Counted from the stretch's first letter, positions 35,032 through 44,476 are shown. The stretch is 64,000 nucleotides of DNA from Streptomyces sp. NBRC 109706 (GCF_000974485.1 NZ_BBOM01000007.1:186001-250000); one strand, 5' to 3'. Numbers and translations are program-made. Notes: a model not told the origin generated them from the sequence alone.

Positions 35032-35643
35032 CTAGGTGGGGTCCTCGCCCCGGTCCAGGGCCCGCCAGATGTCCTCGGGCCGGTCCGGGTCGCTCGGCGC
35101 GCGCCCGCCGCGCTCGTACCGTCCGGCCCGCTCGTACCTGCTGGACATGGACGGCCAGTGCCGCCCGTAGCTCAACGCCAGCAGCCCGGCGCACAGCAGC
35201 AACAGGCCGCCCACCGCCGAGAGCCAGGGCCAACCGGTGTGGCTCACCGAGGTGACGGCGACATCGGTGATGCCGATGGTGTCCACCGCCACCCGGTCCA
35301 GCGCCTTGGTGTCGCCGGCGCCGAGCAGCGCCGCGCCGATCGATCCCGCGCCGCTGAGCGCCAACGCGGAGGCGACGACCACCCGGCCCGTTCCGCGCAC
35401 CGCGAACACCGCGACCAGCGCGGCGAGACCGACGAGGGCCAGCGCGCTGGGCAGTCCGGACACCGCGCTGCCGCTGGCCGTCACCGGCAGTTCGGCGCCG
35501 CCGCCCTGGGCGTCGCCCTCGCCCCAGGTCTGCCCCGCCGAGATCAGGACGACGGCGGCCCCGGCGGCGCCGAACAGCAGCGCCAGGCCGAGCGCCCGAC
35601 GCGTCGCCCTGGCGCTGGGGCTGTGGGAGGGGTCAGGGGTCAC
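35032..35643 (-). CDS. TIGR02234 tryptophan-operon-associated membrane protein
   Basis: 203 residues, four membrane helices and a basic cytoplasmic C-terminus. The layout (LGLALLFGAAGAAVVLISAGQTW, then LPVTASGSAVSGLPSALALVGLAALV) matches the trp-operon chromosomal protein family PF09534. Function unknown; the start overlaps the trpE stop by 4 nt, arguing for a link to anthranilate synthesis. Confidence 0.85.
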   Translation of the reverse strand: MTPDPSHSPSARATRRALGLALLFGAAGAAVVLISAGQTWGEGDAQGGGAELPVTASGSAVSGLPSALALVGLAALVAVFAVRGTGRVVVASALALSGAGSIGAALLGAGDTKALDRVAVDTIGITDVAVTSVSHTGWPWLSAVGGLLLLCAGLLALSYGRHWPSMSSRYERAGRYERGGRAPSDPDRPEDIWRALDRGEDPT

Positions 35644-37178
35644 CCCTCCACGCTACCGCGCAGCTTTCCCGCCGTGGCCACCGCCCTGAGAACGGCCGCC
35701 GCCTTGTTGGCGCACTCGGTGTCCTCGGCGACCGGGTCGGAGTCGGCGACCACCCCGGCGCCCGCCTGGACATGGGCGACCCCGTCGCGCAGCACGGCGG
35801 TGCGGATGGCGATCGCGGTGTCGGCGTCACCGGCGAAGTCCAGGTAGCCGACGCAGCCGGCGTAGACGCCGCGCCTGGTGGGCTCCAGCTCCTCGATGAT
35901 CTCCATGGCGCGCGGCTTGGGCGCCCCGGAAAGGGTGCCGGCCGGGAAGCAGGCGGTGAGCGCGTCGAAGGCGGTGCGCCCCTCGGCCAGCTGCCCGGTG
36001 ACCGTGGAGACGATATGCATCACATGGCTGTAGCGCTCCACCGTCATGAAGTCCACCACCTCGACCGTGCCGGGCACCGAGACCCGGCCGAGGTCGTTGC
36101 GGCCGAGGTCGACCAGCATCAGGTGCTCGGCCCGCTCCTTGGGGTCGGCCAGCAGCTCCTCGCCCAGCGCCGCGTCCTCCCCCGGCGTCGCGCCGCGCGG
36201 CCGGGTGCCGGCGATGGGGTGCAGCATGGCGCGCCCGTCCGCGACCTTGACCAGCGCCTCGGGGCTGGAGCCGACCACGTCGAACCCGCTCTCGCCGGCC
36301 GCCTCGTCGCCGGCGAACCGGAAGAGGTACATGTAGGGGCTCGGGTTGGTGGTGCGCAGCACCCGGTAGACGTCCAGGGCGCTGGCCGTGCAGGGCGCGT
36401 CGAACCGCTGTGAGGGCACCACCTGGAAGGCGTCGCCGGCCCTGATGTACTCCTTGGCCGCCTCGACCGCCGCCCGGTAGCGGGCGCCGCCCGAGCGCGC
36501 GGTGAACGTGGGCAGTTCGCTGGCCGGCAGTTCGACGGCGGGCAGCGCGAGGGGCCGGGCCAGATCGGCGGCCATCGCGTCGAGGCGGGCCACGGCGTCC
36601 GCGTGGATCGCCACCACCCGCTCGTCGTCGGGGGCGCCGGAAGCCGCCGCGTCGTTGAAGGCGTTGGCGATCAGCAGCACGGTGCCGTCGCGGTGGTCGA
36701 GCACGGCGAGATCGGCGGCGAGCAGCATGGTCAACTCGGGGAGCCGCAGATCGTCGACGGTGGAGTCGCCGACGGACTCGAGCCGGCGGACCACGTCATA
36801 GCCGAGGTAGCCGACCATGCCGCCGGTGAACGGGGGCAGTTCGGGATCGCGCGGGGTGTGCAGCACCCGCAGCGTCTCCCGCAGCACATCGAGCGGATCG
36901 CCCCCGGCCGGCACCCCGGCCGGCGGCCGTCCCACCCAGTGGGCCCGCCCGTCCCGCACGGTGAGCGTGGCCGCGCCGCGCACCCCGATGAACGAGTAAC
37001 GCGACCAGGTGCGGCCGTTCTCCGCCGACTCCAGCAGGAAGGTGCCGGGGCGGCCGGCGGCCAGCTTGTGGTACAGACCGACCGGGGTGTCGCCGTCGGC
37101 GAGCAGGCGACGGGTCACCGGGATGACCCGCCGCTCCTTGGCGAGCACCCGAAAGCGGTCGATGTCCTCAGTCGTCAT
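35640..37178 (-). CDS. trpE: Anthranilate synthase component I
   Basis: 512 residues. FLLESAENGRTWSRYSFIG contains the LLES tryptophan feedback site; FQVVPSQRF, GTRPRG, LVDLGRNDLGRV and FPAGTLSGAPKPRAMEII are active-site and Mg2+ motifs of chorismate-utilising enzymes. It makes anthranilate from chorismate with a glutamine amidotransferase subunit not encoded in the window. AGGGG precedes the ATG at 37178, 11 nt after hisI, so it is read with hisI. No leader peptide or attenuator is seen. Confidence 0.95.
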   Translation of the reverse strand: MTTEDIDRFRVLAKERRVIPVTRRLLADGDTPVGLYHKLAAGRPGTFLLESAENGRTWSRYSFIGVRGAATLTVRDGRAHWVGRPPAGVPAGGDPLDVLRETLRVLHTPRDPELPPFTGGMVGYLGYDVVRRLESVGDSTVDDLRLPELTMLLAADLAVLDHRDGTVLLIANAFNDAAASGAPDDERVVAIHADAVARLDAMAADLARPLALPAVELPASELPTFTARSGGARYRAAVEAAKEYIRAGDAFQVVPSQRFDAPCTASALDVYRVLRTTNPSPYMYLFRFAGDEAAGESGFDVVGSSPEALVKVADGRAMLHPIAGTRPRGATPGEDAALGEELLADPKERAEHLMLVDLGRNDLGRVSVPGTVEVVDFMTVERYSHVMHIVSTVTGQLAEGRTAFDALTACFPAGTLSGAPKPRAMEIIEELEPTRRGVYAGCVGYLDFAGDADTAIAIRTAVLRDGVAHVQAGAGVVADSDPVAEDTECANKAAAVLRAVATAGKLRGSVEG

Positions 37179-37189
37179 GGCCCCTGACC

Positions 37190-37588
37190 CTAGGCGATCT
37201 CGTGGCCCCGGGCGATCTCCTGGGCCCGCTCGCCCAGCGGGAGTTCGTCGGCGTCGAAGCAGGTGCGGTCCCCGGTGTGGCAGGCGCCGCCCGTCTGGTC
37301 GACGCGGACCAGCACCGTGTCCCCGTCGCAGTCCAGCGCCACGGACTTGACCGTCTGCACATGGCCGGAGGTGTCGCCCTTGGCCCAGTACTCGCGGCGG
37401 CTGCGGCTCCAGTAGGTGCAGCGTCCGGTGACCAGGGTGCGCCGCAGGGCCTCGTCGTCCATCCAGCCCAGCATCAGCACCTCGCCGGTGTCGTACTGCT
37501 GCGCGATCGCGGGGAAGAGGCCCTGGGGGTCGCGCTTGAGCCGCGCGGCGATGGCGGGATCGAGTCGGGGCGACTGGGTGCTGGACAT
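37190..37588 (-). CDS. hisI: Phosphoribosyl-AMP cyclohydrolase
   Basis: 132 residues, a HisI domain without fused HisE. The Zn/Mg site is formed by CDGD, GGACHTGDRTCF and the Asp of DCDGD; GEVLMLGWMDDEAL and YWSRSRREYWAKGDTSGH are family motifs. Third step of histidine synthesis. It heads hisI-trpE-TIGR02234; the gene-free bases upstream contain the short repeats listed separately. Confidence 0.94.
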   Translation of the reverse strand: MSSTQSPRLDPAIAARLKRDPQGLFPAIAQQYDTGEVLMLGWMDDEALRRTLVTGRCTYWSRSRREYWAKGDTSGHVQTVKSVALDCDGDTVLVRVDQTGGACHTGDRTCFDADELPLGERAQEIARGHEIA

Positions 37589-37635
37589 GCCCCCATTCTG
37601 CCCCGCCGACGCCCGGGCCCGGTTCCGCCGGGGCG

Positions 37636-37721
37636 ACCCCGGAAACCGGGGAATCGCGGGAACCGTCGCGGGAACCCCGGAGAACCCGCGACCCCGGAAA
37701 CCCCGAACCCCGGAACCCCGG
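37636..37721. repeat. ACCCCGGAA short-repeat cluster upstream of hisI
   Basis: The block contains ACCCCGGAAACC-type units at 37636, 37675 and 37691, ending in a tandem run (ACCCCGGAAACCCCGAACC and so on). Several units pair with their GGGG-rich complements. It lies in the leader between divergent hisI and the TIGR03085 gene. Confidence 0.5.
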
Positions 37722-37763
37722 TGCAACAGGGGAAACGACCGGACACCGCCTAGGCTTGGGCGC

Positions 37764-38399
37764 ATGTCTACCCATGCCAAGCGTGAACGCCTACTGCTCG
37801 CCGATCTGTTGGAGAGTTCGGGCCCCGAGGCCCCCACCCTGTGCGACGGCTGGACCACCCGTGACCTCGCCGCGCATCTGGTGGTGCGGGAGCGCCGGGC
37901 GGACGCGGCGGGCGGGGTGATCATCAAGCCGCTCGCGGCCCGGGGGGAGCGGGTGCGGGACGAGTTCGCGGCCCGGCCCTACGACGAGCTGCTGCAGCTG
38001 ATCAGGACGGGCCCGCCGCGGATGTCCCCGTTCTCGTTCAAGCAGATCGACGAGGCCGCCAATGTCGTGGAGTTCTATGTCCACGGCGAGGACATCCGCC
38101 GGGCCCAGCCCGACTGGGAGCCGAGGTCGCTGGATCCGGTCTTCTCGGACGCGCTGTGGAAGCGCCTGGAGACGGCCGGCCGGATCATGGGCCGGCGCAG
38201 CCCGGTCGGTCTGGTGCTGCGCCGGCCCAACGGGCAGACCGTGGTGGCGCACAAGGGCACCCCGGTGGTGACGGTCACCGGCGAGCCGGGTGAGCTGCTG
38301 ATGTTCGCCTTCGGCCGGCAGGACGTGGCCCGGGTGGAGTTGGAGGGCGACGAGGACGCGGTGGCCAGGGCCAGGACGGCGCGGCTCGGCCTGGGCTGA
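37764..38399 (+). CDS. TIGR03085 metal-binding protein (mycothiol-dependent isomerase fold)
   Basis: 211 residues. LCDGWTTRDLAAHLVVRERRADAAGG carries the His/Glu pattern of the DinB/MDMPI four-helix bundle (split here across two motifs: TRDLAAHL and VVEFYVHGEDIRRAQP). A C-terminal SCP2-like strand region follows. Function unknown, possibly mycothiol-dependent. The ATG at 37764 has TAGGCT 7 nt upstream and no ribosome site. Confidence 0.85.
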   Translation: MSTHAKRERLLLADLLESSGPEAPTLCDGWTTRDLAAHLVVRERRADAAGGVIIKPLAARGERVRDEFAARPYDELLQLIRTGPPRMSPFSFKQIDEAANVVEFYVHGEDIRRAQPDWEPRSLDPVFSDALWKRLETAGRIMGRRSPVGLVLRRPNGQTVVAHKGTPVVTVTGEPGELLMFAFGRQDVARVELEGDEDAVARARTARLGLG

Positions 38400-38417
38400 C
38401 CCGCGCCCGCCCCCCGG

Positions 38418-39320
38418 TCAGTCGGCGCTCGGCGCCGGCGGCTTCTCGATCACCTCGTAGGACGCGGTCAGGCTGTGGTGACCGTGTCCCGCGTCCACCG
38501 CGCGTTCGAACAGCCGGCGGATGGCGCGCGGCAGTTCGGCGTCGAGGCCGGCCTCCCGGTAGGCCTCCTCCACATGCCGCGCGCTGGCCGCCTGCATGTG
38601 GAGGCTGTTCTCCTCCCCCGAGTAGGAACGGGCCTGCAGCTCCTCGCTGACGATCCGCAGATAGCCCATCGGCCCCTCGTCGGCGAGCCCGGCGACCAGT
38701 TCGGCCGCGTAGGGGTGGAGCCGGTCCGGCCGGTCGCCGCCCGAGGCGACCAGCGCGGTCGCGTACATCTGGCTGACCAGCGTCCCGGTGAAGAGGGTCA
38801 GCATGGCCTGGTAGTAGAGCATCGACAGACCGTGGTCGGTGCCCATGTGGTCGACCCGGCCCAGGACGGCCAGCGCCTCCTCGTGGGCGCGCAGCGGCGC
38901 CTCCGGCCCGCTGTAGAAGACATAGGCGCCGGGCTGTCCTACGCCGGGCGGCGGCACCATGATCCCGCCGGTGACCAGCTGTGCCCCACGCTCGGCGGCC
39001 CAGCCGCCGGCCCGGCGCAGTTCCTCGGGGCTGCCGGAGCTGAGGTTGACCAGCACCCGGCCGGAGAGCGCCCCTCCCGCGGTGTTCAGGATGTCGTACA
39101 TCGCGGCATAGTCGATCAGGCTGATCACGATCAACTCGCCGGCGCGCAGGGCCTCTTCGGGGCTGGCGGCCTGGGTGGCGCCGCGCGCCACCAGCGGCTC
39201 GGCCTTGCTGGCCGTGCGGTTCCACACGGTGGTGGGGTGCCCGGCGGCCAGCAGGGACTCGGCCATCGCGGTGCCCATCGGGCCAAGCCCGATGACGGTG
39301 ACCGGCTCGCGTGTCGCCAT
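38418..39320 (-). CDS. Imine-reductase-like NAD(P)-dependent oxidoreductase
   Basis: 300 residues, the beta-HAD/imine reductase architecture. VIGLGPMGTAMAESLLAAGH is the NADPH Rossmann motif; VWNRTASKAE and LVNLSSGSPEE follow; the helical C-terminus has GLSMLYYQAML. At the catalytic-site position R-type imine reductases have Asp; this protein has Tyr, as in S-type enzymes. It would reduce a cyclic imine or related C=N bond. GAGGAG precedes the ATG at 39320, divergent from an AfsR-type regulator. Confidence 0.82.
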   Translation of the reverse strand: MATREPVTVIGLGPMGTAMAESLLAAGHPTTVWNRTASKAEPLVARGATQAASPEEALRAGELIVISLIDYAAMYDILNTAGGALSGRVLVNLSSGSPEELRRAGGWAAERGAQLVTGGIMVPPPGVGQPGAYVFYSGPEAPLRAHEEALAVLGRVDHMGTDHGLSMLYYQAMLTLFTGTLVSQMYATALVASGGDRPDRLHPYAAELVAGLADEGPMGYLRIVSEELQARSYSGEENSLHMQAASARHVEEAYREAGLDAELPRAIRRLFERAVDAGHGHHSLTASYEVIEKPPAPSAD

Positions 39321-39460
39321 GGTGGTTCTCCTCGTCTCGTTCGGTTTTCCGGGGCCGGCGGGGCCGGCTCGTTCCCGCTGTCGGCACTGTGCGCGGCGGC
39401 GCTTCGGGATCGCCACGGGTGCGCCACGGGACTGTCAGTGGGGGCGGTTACGGTGGGTGG

Positions 39461-42400
39461 ATGCGTTTCGGGGTGCTCGGTCCACTGGCCGTGTGGACGG
39501 ATCAGGGGCGGGGCGTTCCGGTCCCCGACACCAAGGTCAGGGCGCTGTTGGCGCTGCTGCTCGCGGAGCCCGGGGCGCCGGTCTCCCGGGATCTGCTGAT
39601 CGAGGAGCTGTGGGGCTCCCGTCCGCCGCGTGCCGCCGCCGGCACGCTCCAGGCGCGGGTCTCCCAGCTGCGGGGCGCCCTTGAGCGGGCCGAGCCGGGC
39701 GGCAGATCGCTGGTGGTGTGGCGTCCGTCGGGCTATGCCCTGGAGGTCGCGCCGACCGCCGTCGACGCGGGCGGCTTCGCCGCGGCCGTCGCCGAGGCCG
39801 GCGGTTCCGCCGCCGCGCCCGCGGCCCGACTGGCGGCGTTGGACGGGGCGTTGCGGCTGTGGCGGGGCCCGGCGTTCGCCGATTTCGCCGATCAGCCGCT
39901 GCTGGCCCCCGTGATCGCCCGGCTGGACGAGCTGCGGCTCGGCGCGCTCGCCGACCGGGCGGCGGCGCGGCTCGCCCTCGGGGACCACGAGGCGGTGCTC
40001 GCCGAGCTGGCCGAGCCGCTGGCCCGGCATCCGCTGCACGAACAGCTGGCCGGGCTGCGGATGCGGGCGCTCTACCAGGCGGGCCGCCAGGACGCGGCGC
40101 TGGCCGCCTACGAGACGCTGCGGACCGGCCTCGCCGAGCAGCTGGGGGCCGATCCCTCCCCCGAACTCGCCGCGCTGCACCGGTCGTTGCTCCACCATGA
40201 CGCCTCGCTCGCGGCCCGGCCGCCGGGCAATCTGCCGGCCCGGGTCGATGAGCTGATCGGCCGCGAACGCGCGATCGTCGAGGTCTCGGACACGCTCTCC
40301 ACCGCCCGGCTGGTCACGCTCACCGGTCCCGGTGGCGTCGGCAAGACCCGGCTGGCGCTGGCGGTGGCCGAGGGCCTGGCGGCCGCGTTCCCCGACGGCG
40401 TCTGGCTGGTCGAGCTGGCCGCCGAGGGCCCCGACACGGTGCCGGACGCGGTGGCCGCGGTGTTGGGCGTGCGGGAGACGCCCGGGCCGGGCGGCGCCGC
40501 GCCGCTGCCGGAGCGGCTGGCCGGGGCGCTGGCCGCCCGCCGGGCGCTGCTGGTGCTGGACAACTGCGAGCATCTGCTGGATCCGGTGGCCGCCCTGGTG
40601 TCCCGGCTGCTGGCGGCGGCCCCCGGGCTACGGGTGTTGGCGACCAGCCGCGAGCCGCTGTCCGTCGGCGGCGAGACGCTGCGCGCGGTGCCGCCGCTGC
40701 AGCTGCCGCCGGCCGGCGGCGCGGCGTCGGCCGAGTACAGCGCGGTGCGGCTGTTCGCGGCCCGCGCCGCCTCGGCGGCCCCCGGCTTCGCCGTGCATCC
40801 GGGCAATGTCGAGACGGTGGCCGCGATCTGCCGCCGGCTCGACGGCCTGCCACTGGCCCTGGAGTTGGCGGCGACCCGGGTGCGGGCCCTGGAGATCGGG
40901 GAGTTGGCGGCCCGGCTGGACGACAGGTTCACGCTGCTGGCCTCGGGCCCGAGGGACGCGCCGGCCCGGCAGCGGACGCTGCGCGCGGTGCTGGACTGGA
41001 GTTGGGAGCCGCTGACCGGGCCCGAGCGCACCGTGCTGCGCCGGCTCGCGGTGCACGAGGACGGCTGGCGCCTGGCCGCCGCCGAGGAGGTGGCGGCCGG
41101 CGAGTGGTCGGTGCTGGAGGTGCTGACGCGGCTGGTGGACCGTTCCCTGGTGGTCGCCGATCCGGCGCTCGGCCGTTACCGGCTGCTGGAGTCGGTGGCG
41201 GCCTACGGCCTGGCGCGGCTGCGCGAGGCCGGCGAGGTGGAGGAGGCCAGGCGTCGACACGCCGCGTACTACGTGGCGTTGGCCGAACGCGCGGCGCCGC
41301 TGCTGCGCGGGCCGGAACAGCGGCGCTGGATGGAGGTGTTGGACGCCGAGACGGCGAATCTGCGCGGCGCGCTGGACTGGGCCGCCGGCGCCGGCGCGGC
41401 CGACCAGGCGCTGCGGCTGGTCGACTCCCTGGCGTGGTGGTGGTTTCTGCGCGGCCGGCACGGCGAGGCCAGACGTTCCCTGGAACGGGCCCTGGCCGTC
41501 CGGGGCGAGGCCGGGGAGACGGCCCGCAACACCGCGCTGGCCTGGTATGTCGCGCTCTCCGGCGGCCTCGGCGCGGAGGCCGGCGCCGGCCCGGTGGAGC
41601 GCGGCGACGAGGTGCTGCGGCGCTGGACGGCGGTGGACGATCCGGCCGGCCGGGCCTATGCCCAGTGGTTCCTCTCGCTGCTGACCTGGGCCTATGGCGA
41701 TCCCGCCGTGCACCGCGAGCGGATCGGGCAGGCCCTGACGACCTTCCGTACGCTGGGCGACCGTTGGGGGGAGGCGGCGGCGCTCGGCCTGCGCGCCAGG
41801 CTCGCCATCGGGGACGCCGACCGGGCCGCGATGGAACGCGACGCGCGTCGTTCGCTGGCCCTCTTCGACGCGTTGGGCGACGCCTGGGGGCGGCTTGAGG
41901 CGGGCTACTCGCTGTGGGTGGTGGACGAGATCAGGGGCGACTACGCGGCGGTGGCCCGCCGGCTGCGCGAGGATGTCGCCGCCGCCGAGGGCCTGGGGCT
42001 GTGGACGGAGGTGGCGTCCCGGCTCTCCGGGCTCGGCCGGATGGCGCTGCTCACCGGCGATCTCCCGGGCGCCGAACGGCTGTTGGAGCGGGCCAGACGG
42101 CTGGCCATCGAGAGCTCCGACCGGACCGGGCAGGAGTTCGCCGAGACGGGCCTTGCCCTGGTCGCCCGCCGGGAGGGCCGGCTGGACGCGGCGGAGCAGC
42201 TGCTCACCACCTGGCTGCGCTGGCTGGGCCGGGTGGAAGGCACCGCCGGAACGGCCTTCATCCAGGCGCAGTTGGGCTATGTCGCCGAGCTGCGCGGGCA
42301 GTACGCCGAGGCGCTGCGGCTGCACCGCGCCGGCTATCTGGCGGCCCGGGCGGTGGCCGATCCGCGCGCCCTGGCGCTGGCCCTGGAGGGGCTGGCCGGC

Positions 42401-42655
42401 GCCGAGGCCGGGCTCGGCCGGGCCGCCCGCGCGGCCCGGCTGCTCGGCGCGGCCGACGCCGCGCGCCGGGCGGTCGGCGCGCCGCTGCCGCCGGCCGAGC
42501 GGTGGGATGTCGACCGCGCGGCCGAGGCGGCGCTGGCGGCGCTGGGCGCCGCGGCGTTCGCGCGGGAGCACGCGGCGGGCGCCGGGCGCACCCCGGCCGA
42601 GGCGGCCGAGGACTCCCTGGCCGAGGAGTCCCTGGCCAAGAAGGAGTCCCCGTGA
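39461..42655 (+). CDS. AfsR/SARP-type regulator with NB-ARC ATPase and TPR region
   Basis: 1064 residues in the AfsR layout. Residues 1-95 form an OmpR-like winged helix (MRFGVLGPLAVW; LLIEELWG), 96-250 the BTAD domain, about 265-560 an NB-ARC ATPase with Walker A GPGGVGKT at 289-296 and VLDNCEHLLD as Walker B, and the C-terminus repeated TPR-like helices. Such proteins activate secondary-metabolite or stress genes. TACGGT lies 6 nt before the ATG, so the message may be leaderless. The divergent imine reductase gene is a natural target. Coupled to a NUDIX gene by a 4-nt overlap. Confidence 0.9.
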   Translation: MRFGVLGPLAVWTDQGRGVPVPDTKVRALLALLLAEPGAPVSRDLLIEELWGSRPPRAAAGTLQARVSQLRGALERAEPGGRSLVVWRPSGYALEVAPTAVDAGGFAAAVAEAGGSAAAPAARLAALDGALRLWRGPAFADFADQPLLAPVIARLDELRLGALADRAAARLALGDHEAVLAELAEPLARHPLHEQLAGLRMRALYQAGRQDAALAAYETLRTGLAEQLGADPSPELAALHRSLLHHDASLAARPPGNLPARVDELIGRERAIVEVSDTLSTARLVTLTGPGGVGKTRLALAVAEGLAAAFPDGVWLVELAAEGPDTVPDAVAAVLGVRETPGPGGAAPLPERLAGALAARRALLVLDNCEHLLDPVAALVSRLLAAAPGLRVLATSREPLSVGGETLRAVPPLQLPPAGGAASAEYSAVRLFAARAASAAPGFAVHPGNVETVAAICRRLDGLPLALELAATRVRALEIGELAARLDDRFTLLASGPRDAPARQRTLRAVLDWSWEPLTGPERTVLRRLAVHEDGWRLAAAEEVAAGEWSVLEVLTRLVDRSLVVADPALGRYRLLESVAAYGLARLREAGEVEEARRRHAAYYVALAERAAPLLRGPEQRRWMEVLDAETANLRGALDWAAGAGAADQALRLVDSLAWWWFLRGRHGEARRSLERALAVRGEAGETARNTALAWYVALSGGLGAEAGAGPVERGDEVLRRWTAVDDPAGRAYAQWFLSLLTWAYGDPAVHRERIGQALTTFRTLGDRWGEAAALGLRARLAIGDADRAAMERDARRSLALFDALGDAWGRLEAGYSLWVVDEIRGDYAAVARRLREDVAAAEGLGLWTEVASRLSGLGRMALLTGDLPGAERLLERARRLAIESSDRTGQEFAETGLALVARREGRLDAAEQLLTTWLRWLGRVEGTAGTAFIQAQLGYVAELRGQYAEALRLHRAGYLAARAVADPRALALALEGLAGAEAGLGRAARAARLLGAADAARRAVGAPLPPAERWDVDRAAEAALAALGAAAFAREHAAGAGRTPAEAAEDSLAEESLAKKESP

Positions 42656-43560
42656 AGGAACGTTCCCCGGCCGACGCCGTGGAGATCGCCCCCGGGGTGC
42701 GGTTCCCCACCCAGGCCGCCGGCGAGCGCTGGGTGGTCGGCGCCGCCATCCTGGACGGACGCGGTCGCGTCTTCGCCCAACGCCGGTCCCCCGAACGGCG
42801 GTTGTTCCCCGACACCTGGGATCTGGTCGGCGGCCATGTGGAGCCGGGCGAGACCCTGCTGACCGCCCTGGTCCGGGAGGTCGCCGAGGAGACCGGCTGG
42901 CGGGTGCGGCGGGTGGCCCGTTTCCTCGGCGTCGAGACCTGGGTCGGCGACGACGACCTCGGCCACCGCCACGAGGCCGACTTCGTGGTGGAGGTGACGG
43001 GCGATCTGTCCCGCCCCCGTCTTGAGTGGGCCAAGCATCCGACCTACGACTGGTTCGGGCCCGAACGGCTCCACCTGCTCAAGGACAACAAGCGCTCGGC
43101 CGACCAGCTGGTCTTCCGGGTCGCCGCCCGGGCCCTCGGCGCACCGCGCCCACCCGACGACGCGACGCTGCTCGCCCGGATCGCGGGGGACGCCGGCCTG
43201 GCCCAACTGCTGGCCAGCGGGTGCGACTTCGACATCGACCGCACCGCCCCCGACGCGCCACCCACCGCCATCGCCGGCTCCGCCGCCGGCGGCACCTACC
43301 ATCTGGTCGACGGCGCCGTCCTCCATATCTCGGCCGAGGGCGAGAGCACGCTGATCGCCGACACGCTGGGCGAGGCGCTGGAACTGATGCTGGGCGCCCC
43401 CCACTGGCCGGAACGCCTGGGCCACCCCGCCCCCACGCCCGTCGCCCCCACCCGACTCCACGCCGCAGGGCGGGCGTTGGGCCTCGCCCCACCCCCCGAA
43501 CCCATCCTCCTGACCCGCCTCACCGACACCCTGGCCCGCGGCCGAACAACGGCCGACTGA
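42652..43560 (+). CDS. NUDIX hydrolase with C-terminal SUKH-like domain
   Basis: 302 residues. Residues about 60-83 hold a full NUDIX box (GGHVEPGETLL, then REVAEETGW). The C-terminal ~110 residues (FDIDRTAPDAPPTA; AAGGTYHLVDGAVLHIS; GESTLIADTLGEALELML) resemble the SMI1/SUKH-type domain seen at the end of many streptomycete proteins. Substrate unknown. AAGGAG precedes the GTG at 42652, overlapping the regulator's stop, so it is co-expressed with it. Confidence 0.82.
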   Translation: MKERSPADAVEIAPGVRFPTQAAGERWVVGAAILDGRGRVFAQRRSPERRLFPDTWDLVGGHVEPGETLLTALVREVAEETGWRVRRVARFLGVETWVGDDDLGHRHEADFVVEVTGDLSRPRLEWAKHPTYDWFGPERLHLLKDNKRSADQLVFRVAARALGAPRPPDDATLLARIAGDAGLAQLLASGCDFDIDRTAPDAPPTAIAGSAAGGTYHLVDGAVLHISAEGESTLIADTLGEALELMLGAPHWPERLGHPAPTPVAPTRLHAAGRALGLAPPPEPILLTRLTDTLARGRTTAD

Positions 43561-43619
43561 CCATCCCCCACCGCGAGACCCCACACCCGACCGAGGCCGA
43601 GTCACCCGATGAGCCCGGC

Positions 43620-44318
43620 TCACCCCTCGCCACCGAGATCAACCGGCGTGCAACGCCGCAGCTCCACCACGAGTTGCTGCGCCAGGAAGAACGGTGCGTC
43701 CGCATGCCCGTACGGCAGGTACTCCTCCCCGGGTAGCGGCCTCAGACCACCTCCCGCCTCAGGCAACAGGAACCCTCCGAACACGCCGTACCGGGCGACC
43801 TTCCGCACCCGGACGGCGAAGGGACGCCCGAGGTGGGGACACAACCGCACCGAGTCGACCGCGCACCGCACACACAGCGGCGGTTTGGTGGAGTGAGCCC
43901 CCTCCGGCCAGCCGGGTTGGTTCCGCCACACGGAAGGGTCGGGCAGCGGCATCAGAAAGAGCCATCCACGCGAGGTCCGGCTCGCCGGCCCGCCGCATAC
44001 CTGGCACAACCGCCCCAGCTGGGCCTCTCGTTGCCGCCTCGGATGCATCTGCCCGAAGTTGGGCCGCCCCCGCCCCGGGGCGTCGTCCAAGCGGCACCAC
44101 AGCACACCGTTGTCATCGCGATCCGTCCGCCGCTCATCGCGATAGCAGATCCCCCGGCCGTCCGGACGAGGCGCGAGCATGCCCAGGTCGGCGGCTTCGC
44201 CGCTCCAGCGGGCGGCATACGGAATAGGCAGCTGACGTGGCCCCCACCGCATGGGCGGGAGCGGTCGCCCGGAGACGCCACCAGGCGCGGTGTCGGTATC
44301 GGTATCGGTATCGGACAT
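43620..44318 (-). CDS. Zinc-ribbon-like hypothetical protein
   Basis: 232 residues, unrecognised. Two cysteine pairs stand out: CQVCGG and CVRCAVDSVRLC, spaced like a zinc ribbon, with SRGWLFLMPLP between them. The N-terminus is an acidic DTDTDTDT run encoded by a (TATCGG) microsatellite. GGAGAGG lies before the ATG at 44318. Neighbouring GntR operators suggest it is controlled by that regulator. It could be a DNA- or RNA-binding accessory protein; no function can be named. Confidence 0.6.
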   Translation of the reverse strand: MSDTDTDTDTAPGGVSGRPLPPMRWGPRQLPIPYAARWSGEAADLGMLAPRPDGRGICYRDERRTDRDDNGVLWCRLDDAPGRGRPNFGQMHPRRQREAQLGRLCQVCGGPASRTSRGWLFLMPLPDPSVWRNQPGWPEGAHSTKPPLCVRCAVDSVRLCPHLGRPFAVRVRKVARYGVFGGFLLPEAGGGLRPLPGEEYLPYGHADAPFFLAQQLVVELRRCTPVDLGGEG

Positions 44319-44410
44319 GAGGGTGCACCTCTCCTGAGCGAGAACCTGCCGCGGGACCAGTGCACGCCGAAACGCGCCAGTTCATCACGATCGCCTACTG
44401 ACGCGACGTC

Positions 44411-44450
44411 ACATCCCTAGGGATATCTAAGGAAATCTCCCTAGGGATGT
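44411..44450. promoter_or_regulatory. Paired CCCTAGGG palindromic operators
   Basis: ACATCCCTAGGGA (44411-44423) and TCCCTAGGGATGT (44438-44450) are perfect inverted copies 14 nt apart, each containing the palindrome CCCTAGGG. They lie between the zinc-ribbon gene and gntR; a related CCCTAGGG is before gntR itself (45279-45287). The likely binder is the GntR protein. Confidence 0.6.
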
Positions 44451-44476
44451 CAAGGTCCTCTTCAGGCAGCACGAGA

